NCBI GenBank assembly: GCA_017999985.1
Contig: JAGNKU010000005.1
Location: forward strand, 62,001-126,000
Length of the DNA stretch: 64,000 nucleotides
Direction of reading: 5' to 3'
Source of the DNA: Phycisphaerae bacterium
Lineage (GTDB): Bacteria; Planctomycetota; Phycisphaerae; UBA1845; Fen-1342
Within the stretch, counting starts at the first letter, position 1, and every line of letters starts with the position of its first letter. Below the pieces are notes generated by a model. It was not told the DNA's origin, did not search any database, and saw only the letters and a program-made list of their open reading frames with translations. This document shows positions 56,784 to 64,000 of the stretch, in pieces. A program made the position numbers and the translations under genes.

Positions 56784-57593
56784 TCAGTGCTCCAGGGCAT
56801 CGACGAAGACCTGCGCAACGATCTCGTTGCCCGCTTCGCTCAGGTGGTTGCAGTTGACGAAGTTGGCAGCACTGGCATGCAGGTCATCATCCGCCGACGC
56901 GATGTCCACGACCCCGGCCCCGCCGCTGGCGGCCGCCTGCCGGATCCGCTCATTCAGGAGGGACACGTAACCATTCGCGTTCTGCGCCTGGGCCGGCAAC
57001 ATGACATCCAGCGGCATGGGATCGCACGCGGCCGCCACCTCCTGGAACGAGAAGTACGTCGCGACGTAGACGGTCAGGCCGGCCGCCTGTCCAGCGGCGA
57101 TCGCGGCCTCGATGTCGGCCTGGATGCGGTCGAGGGCCTCGGCCAGCCGCGTCGTGTAGGGATAGCTCGGCGCCAGCGGCGAGAAGAGCAGCAGGCCATC
57201 GATTTCCCGGATCAGGTCGATCAGGTCCGCGCCCCCTTCCCAGTACAACAGGACCTCGGCGTTCGGATAGATGCGCGCGGCTAGCAGTTGACGCAAACGC
57301 TCCAGCCCGGCACCGGCCGTCTCGCCATCACTGCCTTCGTTCGCCATCGCCCCCGCGGGCTGCCCCAGCCGTTCAGCCAGGATTTCGGGATAGCTGCGCG
57401 CCGCACGCCCGGACGTACTCGAATCGCCGAGCGCCAGGTAGCGCACGGCGGGGTCCGGAATCAACAGGCGGTTGTCGCTGCACCCGGCGGCCGACCAGAG
57501 CAGGCTCGCCAGGAGCAGCCGACCGGCAGCAGCATGGACGCGGCCGCGGCGGTCCTTCGGCGGGCGGTTGGCCTGATCAGGGTTCACACTCAT
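56784..57593 (-). CDS. SGNH/GDSL-type hydrolase lipoprotein
   Basis: A 269-residue protein from ATG 57593; the open frame continues upstream but overlaps a divergent-looking spacer. Lipobox AAGC (Cys38). Block I is VRYLALGDSSTSGRAA with Ser58 in GDSS; block III-like GGADLIDL and the C-terminal CNHLSEAGNEIVAQ (His of the catalytic pair) fit the SGNH fold. Esterases or acetyl-hydrolases of this kind remove acyl groups from sugars. The spacing to the BamE-like gene is 87 bases, so it may be transcribed with it. Confidence 0.85.
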   Translation of the reverse strand: MSVNPDQANRPPKDRRGRVHAAAGRLLLASLLWSAAGCSDNRLLIPDPAVRYLALGDSSTSGRAARSYPEILAERLGQPAGAMANEGSDGETAGAGLERLRQLLAARIYPNAEVLLYWEGGADLIDLIREIDGLLLFSPLAPSYPYTTRLAEALDRIQADIEAAIAAGQAAGLTVYVATYFSFQEVAAACDPMPLDVMLPAQAQNANGYVSLLNERIRQAAASGGAGVVDIASADDDLHASAANFVNCNHLSEAGNEIVAQVFVDALEH

Positions 57594-57680
57594 GTCGGTT
57601 TTGCTGTGCCAGCCGGATCTCGCCACCGCGATGACGCCCGTTGGAGCCGTCGGTATCCGCGCGGGTCGCACGGCACCACG

Positions 57681-57965
57681 TCAGAGACCCTTCTGCAGCT
57701 TGGCGACCACCTTGTCGTTCGCGAACGTAACGGTGATCGACCTCTGCTCGTCGCCCCACTTCATCACTTTCGCCGAGCCGGCGACATTGCCGATAGCGCC
57801 GCCGATGCCGGCCTCCTCGGTCCCTTGGCCGAGAATGTCCTCGACCTGCTTGACTGTCATGCCGGTTTCGATCTTGTCGTAGTTGGCCTGGGTGACCCGA
57901 TTGCAGCCCGACAAGGCGACCACCAACAGCGTCAGCACGGCCACTCCGATGACTTTTCCTGACAT
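57681..57965 (-). CDS. BamE/DUF3862-like small lipoprotein
   Basis: A 94-residue protein with lipobox ALSGC (Cys21). The mature part reads VTQANYDKIETGMTVKQVED, a BamE/SmpA-like or DUF3862 helix pair, then KWGDEQRSITVTFANDKVVA. It is probably lipid-anchored and may be outer-membrane-associated. The role of this subgroup is unknown. The start MSGKVIGVAVL has a good hydrophobic signal. Confidence 0.85.
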   Translation of the reverse strand: MSGKVIGVAVLTLLVVALSGCNRVTQANYDKIETGMTVKQVEDILGQGTEEAGIGGAIGNVAGSAKVMKWGDEQRSITVTFANDKVVAKLQKGL

Positions 57966-58127
57966 CCGCGTGATTACACCTCCACGGTGCCTGAGTTGCT
58001 GCCGTTGAGATTATACGGTCGGCCCGCGGCCACGGCGCGCGCGCCGCCTCCACGCGGCTGGACAGCCACGCGCGGGGACTATTACAGACCAGACTGCGGG
58101 CCCCGTGCTTTGAGGACGGCCGCGCTC

Positions 58128-58742
58128 TCAGCGGCGGCGATACGCCAGCAGCAGCGCCAGCGCGAGCAACCCGGCCGCCGGCTCGGGCACAGCGGCGAAG
58201 CGCGCGCCGAAGTTGTCATTCAGATCGGGGAAGATGTTGACGCGGCGCCATTCTCCGACCCACCGCTGCCAGAAAAAGTCGCCGCTGCTGCCGATGGTGG
58301 GCGGGTCGTACCACGGCAGATCGGGATACCACCCGCTCGTGGACACCGGTGCGATCGTCCAGGTGAACGTGTCGGGCACGAGCACGTTGGGCAGCGGCAG
58401 CTCCGCCAGGGTGATGGTGCCATACGTGTACTCCACGTCGAACGCATCGTCGCGGTAAAGCAGCGTGCGCGGGGCGCCATCCGGCCCGTCGTTGCGATAC
58501 AGACTGAAGCGCAGACGGGCCGCACTGGAGCCGTACGCGCTCGAAACGAGCGGCAGCGTGAAACCCGTCAAGACGCGCGCCGTGCCGCCCAGTGTGACCT
58601 CGTCACCCTGCTGCAATGTGACCCCGCTGAACGCCCCCGTGGTCGTCACGAGGTTCTCGTACACGATCTCGCCGCAGGCCATCGACATCCCGGCGACAGC
58701 CACTGCAACACTCACGCAGACACGTGCCAGCCCCGACTTCAT
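58128..58742 (-). CDS. PEP-CTERM secreted protein
   Basis: A 204-residue protein; the ATG at 58742 has GGAGG 7 bases upstream. The signal peptide (RVCVSVAVAVAGMSMACG) is followed by a beta-sandwich domain (ENLVTTTGAFSGVTLQQGDE; LYRNDGPDGAPRTLLYRDDA) of unknown function. The end is VPEPAAGLLALALLLAYRRR, a PEP-CTERM anchor. It is the second of two such proteins in the window, and the two tails are alike in length and layout. Confidence 0.88.
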   Translation of the reverse strand: MKSGLARVCVSVAVAVAGMSMACGEIVYENLVTTTGAFSGVTLQQGDEVTLGGTARVLTGFTLPLVSSAYGSSAARLRFSLYRNDGPDGAPRTLLYRDDAFDVEYTYGTITLAELPLPNVLVPDTFTWTIAPVSTSGWYPDLPWYDPPTIGSSGDFFWQRWVGEWRRVNIFPDLNDNFGARFAAVPEPAAGLLALALLLAYRRR

Positions 58743-59004
58743 GGTGTCGCCTCCTCCGCCGGCCATTCTACAGCGCCCGGGCTGGCGGCGCGCCTGTTTC
58801 TCGACACGCGTCAGGGCGCGGCGAACGACCGGGTCCGGCCCGTTTCATGGCGCTGCAGGACACACGTCACAAACGCTCAGCCGGACGCACCCGAATATCG
58901 TGGAACCTTTGGCCGATCCGGGCGTCCAACCTGACACGCTGGCGGTCTCGTTTGACCTCCCGCACGCAGGTCGGGACCGCGCGGTTTCTGCAAGGAGTCT
59001 TCCC

Positions 59005-60201
59005 ATGCGCCGCTTTCCATATCTGACGTTGTGCGTGGCCGGCGGGCTGATGTTCCTGCTGCCGAAAACAGCCCTCGCCCGGATCAAGCTGATCACCCTG
59101 CCGGTCCGGGAACGCGTGGAGATCCAGCTCGATCATCCCAGCGCGACGCTGGTGGAGGAGGAGCGGCTCGTGCCGCTGGTGAAGGGGCTGAACCAGGTGG
59201 ACTTCTCCTGGGCCAACACCGCGATCGACCCGGAGACGATCCTGCTGCGCGTGCTCGCCCCGGCCGGCGACCAGCCCCTCGACGCGCGGGTGCTCTCGGT
59301 CAGCTACCCGCCCAACGAGGCGGCGCTGGTCTGGGAGGTGGCCGCCAGCGCGTCGGGCTCGGCCCGCGTGCGGATCAGCTACGTGCTGGGCAATCTCAGC
59401 AAGAGCTTCAACTATCGCGCCGTGGCATCGCACGACGAGCAGACGCTGACGCTCGCGCAGTACATGCGGCTGCAGAACTTCGCCAACGAGGAGTACGCGG
59501 CCAGCGGCCTGTACGCCGGGTTCGGCAAGCAGTTCCTGCGGCCGGTCGGCCTGAACGAGACCAAGGAGATGCTGGTCGAGCGCGTCGCAGCCGTGCCGAT
59601 CCGCAAGACCTACACGTGCGACCCCGCCGAGTTCGATTACCTGGACCGCCCGAAGAACAAGCTGCGTGTCCCGATGCATTACGTCCTGAAGAACGACGCC
59701 GCCAACCAGCTTGGCCGGGCGCCGCTGCCCTACGGCAAGGTGCGCATCTTCCAGGACGACGGCCACGGGTCGACCGCGTTCCTGGGCGAGGACTGGGGCC
59801 AGTTCACGCCGATCGACGACGAGCTGCGGCTGTTTCTGGGGGTCGCGCAGGACATCGTGGTCGTCCGCACGATCGAGCGGAACCACAAGCAGCGCGTGGC
59901 CGGCAACCTCGAAGATATCGACGTGGTGATCAAGTACGAGCTCGAGAACTTCAAGGACCAGCCGGCGGTGCTGGATGTGCGCGAGAACCTGCGCTACATC
60001 CGCAACGAGGTGTACCGCGACACGGGCCGCGACGTGCAGTGGGTGCTGGGGCCGGAGACGACGTTCGCGGGCGGCGTGGACCGGGAGAAGACGACCTGCG
60101 AGCAAGTCGTGTTCCACGCCGAGCTGCCGCCGCGCGCGGCGGAGGGCCAGGCCGCGAAAGTCGTCCACAAATTGCACGTGACTCTGAAGAACGAGTGGTA
60201 A
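59005..60201 (+). CDS. DUF4139-family secreted protein, first paralogue
   Basis: A 398-residue protein. ATG 59005 has AAGGAG 7 bases upstream; the frame continues upstream without homology. The signal peptide (LTLCVAGGLMFLLPKTALA) is followed by RVEIQLDHPSATLVEEERLV and LNQVDFSWANTAIDPETILL, then the DUF4139 core (RVRISYVLGNLSKSFNYRAV; LGEDWGQFTPIDDELRLFLG). The SWANT..IDP motif is shared with the next gene. The biochemical role is unknown. It is 30 bases before the second paralogue. Confidence 0.86.
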   Translation: MRRFPYLTLCVAGGLMFLLPKTALARIKLITLPVRERVEIQLDHPSATLVEEERLVPLVKGLNQVDFSWANTAIDPETILLRVLAPAGDQPLDARVLSVSYPPNEAALVWEVAASASGSARVRISYVLGNLSKSFNYRAVASHDEQTLTLAQYMRLQNFANEEYAASGLYAGFGKQFLRPVGLNETKEMLVERVAAVPIRKTYTCDPAEFDYLDRPKNKLRVPMHYVLKNDAANQLGRAPLPYGKVRIFQDDGHGSTAFLGEDWGQFTPIDDELRLFLGVAQDIVVVRTIERNHKQRVAGNLEDIDVVIKYELENFKDQPAVLDVRENLRYIRNEVYRDTGRDVQWVLGPETTFAGGVDREKTTCEQVVFHAELPPRAAEGQAAKVVHKLHVTLKNEW

Positions 60202-60231
60202 GGCAGACGCTGCACAGTGAGGGCTTCATCC

Positions 60232-61659
60232 ATGCATACTACGTTCCGACGGCTGGTTCCCGGGCTCATCGTTGCGGCCTGCTTGCCCCTGGCGACGGCC
60301 CGCAACATCGATCTGTCCACCGTGCCGCACCGCGATACGGTGCAGCTCACCATCTACAATTCCGAAGACCTGACCCTGGTGCGCGAGACGCGCGTGCTGA
60401 CGTTCAAGCAGGGCGTCAACCCGTTGCAGTTCAGTTGGGCGAACACGCTGATCGACCCGACCTCGGTCGAGCTGACGTTCCGCACGCAGCCGGACCAGCT
60501 CACCGTCCTGGACACCACCTTCCCGCACGACAAGCCGCAGATGCTCTACTGGAACGTGCAGAGCGATTTCGACGGCGAAGCAACCGTTGAGATCAGCTAC
60601 TTCACGTCGGGTATCTCGTGGTCGGCGGACTACGTCTGCCTGGCCAACGCCGACGAGACGCAGATGCACCTGGACGGCTTCGTGCGGATTGTGAACCGGT
60701 CGGGTGAACAGTACGAGAACGCGCAGATCCGGCTCGTGGTCGGCACGATCAACCTGGTGGAGAAGATCGCCCAGCTTGCGCAGATCCCGATGGACAAGGT
60801 CGACCAGCTTCGGGAGGCGGTCCGGAGCGAGCTGCGCCTGCGGGCGGCACGGGGCATCATGAAGCCGGCGTCGCAGGCTGAGTACGGATCAGCGGACGAA
60901 GCGGGGCGCCTCGATGAGGCCAAGATCATCAAGGAGGGCCTCAGCGAGTATTTCATTTACACGATCGAGGGGACGCAGACGATCCCCGACGGCTGGGCCA
61001 AGCGCATGCGCAGCTTCGAGGGCGAGGCCGTCCCGTTCCGCATCCAGTACCGCTACCGCCCGCAGGAATACGGCGACCAGCTCGTGCGCATGTACCTGCT
61101 CACGAATGACACGCCCTCCGAGCTCGGCACGACGCCGCTGCCGGACGGCGTGGTCCGCGTGTTCCGCGACAACGGCCGCGACGGGCTCAGCTTCCTGGTG
61201 GCGCAGACCATCAAGTACGTGCCGATCGGCGACAAGATCGAGCTGAACCTCGGGCCCGACCCGGAGGTGATCTTCGAATTGATCAAGCTGCGCGCGTTCC
61301 GGGACAATCTCTGGCTGCACATCCACGGCACGGACCTGTTCCGCCGCGCGGATGACGGCGCCTTCCAGATCGACGTCAACAGCACCGTGGCCGGCTGGGA
61401 TGACCACGAAATCTACACGCAGCGGATTCGCAACTACACCGCCAAGCCCATCGCCGTCGAAATCCGGCGCACGCTGCCCGGCCACGTCGTGTTCCGCAGC
61501 GCCCTGCAGGCGAAGCTGCACGACTACCAGACGGTCGAGCTCCGCACCGCGGTCGAGCCGGCCAAGCGGGCCGATCTGCTGTTCGAGGTGGTCCGCCACC
61601 AGGGCCGCAACGCGACGCAGCACAACGTCACGCTGGAGGACGCGGCGGTCCAGCCGTAG
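60232..61659 (+). CDS. DUF4139-family secreted protein, second paralogue
   Basis: A 475-residue protein from ATG 60232 (an in-frame GTG at 60217 is also open). Signal peptide MHTTFRRLVPGLIVAACLPL, followed by LVRETRVLTFKQGVNPLQFS with the same SWANTLIDP motif as the first paralogue, and the DUF4139 domain (GISWSADYVCLANADETQMH; LPDGVVRVFRDNGRDGLSFL). A coiled-coil-like insert (VEKIAQLAQIPMDKVDQLRE) lies near residue 190. The pair probably acts together at the cell envelope. Confidence 0.87.
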   Translation: MHTTFRRLVPGLIVAACLPLATARNIDLSTVPHRDTVQLTIYNSEDLTLVRETRVLTFKQGVNPLQFSWANTLIDPTSVELTFRTQPDQLTVLDTTFPHDKPQMLYWNVQSDFDGEATVEISYFTSGISWSADYVCLANADETQMHLDGFVRIVNRSGEQYENAQIRLVVGTINLVEKIAQLAQIPMDKVDQLREAVRSELRLRAARGIMKPASQAEYGSADEAGRLDEAKIIKEGLSEYFIYTIEGTQTIPDGWAKRMRSFEGEAVPFRIQYRYRPQEYGDQLVRMYLLTNDTPSELGTTPLPDGVVRVFRDNGRDGLSFLVAQTIKYVPIGDKIELNLGPDPEVIFELIKLRAFRDNLWLHIHGTDLFRRADDGAFQIDVNSTVAGWDDHEIYTQRIRNYTAKPIAVEIRRTLPGHVVFRSALQAKLHDYQTVELRTAVEPAKRADLLFEVVRHQGRNATQHNVTLEDAAVQP

Positions 61660-61683
61660 GCGCCGGCCGAGAGGCGCGGTTTT

Positions 61684-63648
61684 TCAACCGGGCCAGCGTG
61701 CCGGTGCGTGGTCCTGGCCCCGTCGCGGGTCGCCGACATACGCGACTCCGGACGAGTCCGCGCGGCGCGCGCTCTCCGCCGGCGCGGGCTCCGTCCGGGT
61801 CAGCCGGATGCGGGTGAGGAAGTGACATTCCCGCACTCGCTCGGTGTTCGTGTAGTAGAGCACCGGCGCCGCCTCGATCTGCTGGAAGCCCGGCGAATAC
61901 CAGCCTTGCCAGTAGGGCCGCTTCTGGCCGGTCACGACGCGCCAGGCGCCGGGCGTGCCGCTCTGCTCGATCACGCACGTCCGCCCATCCGGGGCCACGA
62001 GGTGCGCGCAGCGCTCCGAGACGATCTTCACCTGCAGGCCCGGCGCGACGTGCAGCAGTTGCGAGAAGCGGTGCTTCCGCGCGTCCCTGGCCACCAACTG
62101 ATCGCGGATCTCGACGGCCCGGGGCGGCACGAAGTAGAACGCCCGCGTGTGCACCGCATTCGGCAGTTGATGCTGCGCCTTGACGAAGTCGTGCCTGGCG
62201 GTCCGGCCTGAGTCCATCAACCGGACCGGCCCCAGCTCGAAGTCCGCCTCGTCCACCAGCACCAGGTTGTGCGCCCGCGCGCTGCGCATGTACGTCCGCT
62301 CCGGGTGCGTCTCCATGTAGTCATACAGTCCGGAGTCCACCAGCCAGTCGCGGCCCAGACCGTACAGCACGAACGACAGCGCGTCGCGGTGATAGTGCGC
62401 GTACTCGAACGCGTTGCACTTGAACAGCGCGTAGGTGTCCGGCTCCGGTCGCACCGCGTCGCGCGCGTACGCCGTGAAGATCGCGTACCCGGCCGCGAAG
62501 CTCAGCACGAACTCGCCCGGCTCCGGCCGCGGATTGCGGACGGTGGAGCCCGCGGGCGGCGGCACGTTCCCCGCGCCCCACCAGTGCTCCCAGAGCTCCC
62601 GGTCCGAACCCGCCGCCACCGCGTGCGTGTCGCCGATGTTCACCACCTCGTTGTTGGGCTTGATCAGGTAGGGCCACACGCTCGCCGCGCGGCGGGCGGT
62701 CTCATCGACGCCCGGGACTGGAGGCAGCCCGTTGGCGCGCAGAAAGCCCGCCAGGGAGCCCAGTCCTCGCAGGACGAACCAGTGATAGCCCGGTGACTGC
62801 TCCAGGTGAAAGCCCTCGCGGCTGAAGTTCTCGGCGACGTACTTGCGAAGGCGGCTCCTGGCCACGTCGCGCCAGCGCGGCGCGTTCGCCAGTTCCGGCA
62901 CGACCGACGCCGCCTCCACCAGCGCCAGGTTCTGTTCGAGGCCATGATTGGCCCGCGGGCGGTACTCGGCCCCGCCGGCGATGAAGTCCGCGTGGCCGCT
63001 GATCAGCTCGAGCAGCTCGCGGGCGAAGCGCTCTTCCAGGTCGTCACTGGTGCGGTACAGTTCCCAGAACCAGCAGAGCAGGCGCAGGCGGTTGGCCGGC
63101 GCGTGCGAGGCCCAGACCATGGGGGTCGCGCCCGGACGCCGCTCGTTGTGCGCCCGCCAGTCGCGGATGACCCGCTGCGCCAGCGCCAGGCACTCCGGAT
63201 CACCGGTGCTGCGCCAGACCTCCACCAGTGGCTTCAACCACCGCAGCGAATGCCGATTGAGGTCCCAGGTGCTGTTGCCACTGGGGTTCCGGTCCCACGG
63301 GGGCGGCACGCCCAGCGGTAACTCCTCGAACGCGTCGGTCGGGCGAAACCAGCCGGCACGCATGCGCTCCACCGCCGCGCGGTCCTCGGGCCCGGCCTTG
63401 GCGTCCAGGTTGTGGGTCAGCAGCTCCCTGGGCAGCGGCTTGCTGCTCCAGTACTCCAGCGTTGGCGCCGCGGATTTGCGGAAGAGCTTCTCATACCGCC
63501 CGTCACGCTTGCGGGCCGGCTGGTCTTCCGGAGCGGTGGCGCGACCCGGCCCCGCGCAGCCGGCGGTAACCGCGAGCAGCCCCAGGACCAGCCCCCGCAC
63601 CGCCCAGGTCCGGACGATCTGTCCACGCACTGTCTGTCTCCAGGTCAC
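61684..63648 (-). CDS. Heparinase II/III-like lipoprotein
   Basis: A 654-residue protein with lipobox VTAGC (Cys31). The N-terminal alpha/alpha toroid has TWDLNRHSLRWLKPLVEVWR, YRPRANHGLEQNLALVEAAS and REGFHLEQSPGYHWFVLRGL; the C-terminal beta domain has AHYHRDALSFVLYGLGRDWL. Asn-His and Tyr/His residues in these blocks fit polysaccharide lyases of acidic glycans. The substrate is unknown. The gene start overlaps the ABC ATPase stop by 4 bases. Confidence 0.9.
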   Translation of the reverse strand: MTWRQTVRGQIVRTWAVRGLVLGLLAVTAGCAGPGRATAPEDQPARKRDGRYEKLFRKSAAPTLEYWSSKPLPRELLTHNLDAKAGPEDRAAVERMRAGWFRPTDAFEELPLGVPPPWDRNPSGNSTWDLNRHSLRWLKPLVEVWRSTGDPECLALAQRVIRDWRAHNERRPGATPMVWASHAPANRLRLLCWFWELYRTSDDLEERFARELLELISGHADFIAGGAEYRPRANHGLEQNLALVEAASVVPELANAPRWRDVARSRLRKYVAENFSREGFHLEQSPGYHWFVLRGLGSLAGFLRANGLPPVPGVDETARRAASVWPYLIKPNNEVVNIGDTHAVAAGSDRELWEHWWGAGNVPPPAGSTVRNPRPEPGEFVLSFAAGYAIFTAYARDAVRPEPDTYALFKCNAFEYAHYHRDALSFVLYGLGRDWLVDSGLYDYMETHPERTYMRSARAHNLVLVDEADFELGPVRLMDSGRTARHDFVKAQHQLPNAVHTRAFYFVPPRAVEIRDQLVARDARKHRFSQLLHVAPGLQVKIVSERCAHLVAPDGRTCVIEQSGTPGAWRVVTGQKRPYWQGWYSPGFQQIEAAPVLYYTNTERVRECHFLTRIRLTRTEPAPAESARRADSSGVAYVGDPRRGQDHAPARWPG

Positions 63649-64000
63649 GCGCCGTCCGTCGGCGCGGTCTCATTCGAGGGCTCGTCGGTCAGCCGCAGGA
63701 AGATGTCCTCCAGCCGGCCGTTCATCCGCGCGTGGTCGCGCAGCTCGGTCAGCGTGCCCAGCGCGACCAGCCGGCCGTGGTGGATGATGCCGATGCGATC
63801 CGCGACCTGCTCCGCGACGTCGAGCGTGTGCGTGCTCATGAACACGGTCCCGCCCGCGTTGGCCAGCTCGCGAAAGATGTCCTTGATGATCCGCGCCGTC
63901 CGCGGATCGAGACCGATCATCGGCTCGTCCACGACCAGCACGCGCGGCGCGTGAATCAGCGCCGCCGCCAGCGCGACTTTCTGCTTCATGCCGTGGCTGA
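63645..64000 (-). CDS. ABC transporter ATP-binding protein, C-terminal part
   Basis: The gene enters from beyond the window end; only the last 118 residues or so are present. The signature SHGMKQKVALAAALIHAP, Walker B VLVVDEPMIGLDP, D-loop, and the H-loop STHTLDVAEQVADR are visible. Architecture with IHHGRLVALGTLTEL and a short tail EDIFLRLTDEP matches CcmA/NatA-type exporters. The lyase gene lies immediately downstream. Walker A is outside the window. Confidence 0.9.
   Translation of the reverse strand, partial: SHGMKQKVALAAALIHAPRVLVVDEPMIGLDPRTARIIKDIFRELANAGGTVFMSTHTLDVAEQVADRIGIIHHGRLVALGTLTELRDHARMNGRLEDIFLRLTDEPSNETAPTDGA

Overview
The window reads as chromosome from a GC-rich bacterium of the phylum Planctomycetota, probably close to the Phycisphaerae. 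This is inferred from content only. Secreted proteins end in dockerin-like DINPFV repeats or PEP-CTERM tails. There is a pseudopilin with an H-X9-DG-like C-terminus, and a set of planctomycete favourites: DUF1080, a DUF6807/PmoA-type protein, a Tat-exported Gfo/Idh/MocA oxidoreductase, sulfatase-like and arylsulfotransferase-like lipoproteins, and tandem DUF4139 proteins. Coding density is high, and most long antisense reading frames are GC-rich shadows.

Layout. 1-5450 (minus): motA-motB, the SRP RNA gene ffs, dnaX, ybaB, an unknown gene, recR and a cut-off rubrerythrin. 5727-8487 (plus): a lipoprotein and ligA. 8484-15096: a GT-C-like membrane protein, a sulfatase-family lipoprotein with a clear promoter, an arylsulfotransferase-like lipoprotein, a small lipoprotein, yebC and trmB. 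15233-21226 (plus): a PilZ protein, cysK, cysC, malQ and glgP. 21372-28445: three secreted dockerin-like proteins (a GH13 amylase, a peptidyl-arginine/agmatine-deiminase-type enzyme and a zinc metalloprotease). 28929-35570: apbE converging on a seven-gene Rnf operon (RseC-like, C, D, G, E, A, B). 35732-43541 (minus): an ABC permease and binding protein followed by DUF1080, Gfo/Idh/MocA, DUF6807 and uroporphyrinogen-decarboxylase-like genes. 43706-50289: a fourth dockerin-like protein, a pseudopilin pair, truB, a DUF192 lipoprotein and a PEP-CTERM protein. 50661-56635: tRNA-Val, a 1469-residue repeat protein, a PH-like membrane protein and the selenocysteine tRNA gene. 56784-64000: an SGNH hydrolase, a BamE-like lipoprotein, a PEP-CTERM protein, two DUF4139 proteins, a heparinase II/III-like lipoprotein and the end of an ABC ATPase.

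How the parts work together. MalQ, GlgP and the secreted amylase form an alpha-glucan degradation set. CysC and CysK serve sulfate activation and cysteine synthesis. The Rnf complex couples ferredoxin/NAD redox chemistry to an ion gradient, and the adjacent ApbE is the enzyme family that attaches FMN to RnfD and RnfG. The DUF1080/Gfo/DUF6807 operon looks like uptake and oxidation of a sugar derivative.

The most notable items are a run of ten A residues inside dnaX where slippage in either direction gives a short gamma-like product, a selenocysteine tRNA with a good promoter, a palindrome at the rnf promoter, a repeat protein showing recent two-domain duplication, and an intrinsic terminator with no gene in front of it. 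No CRISPR array, insertion sequence, prophage or rRNA gene was seen.
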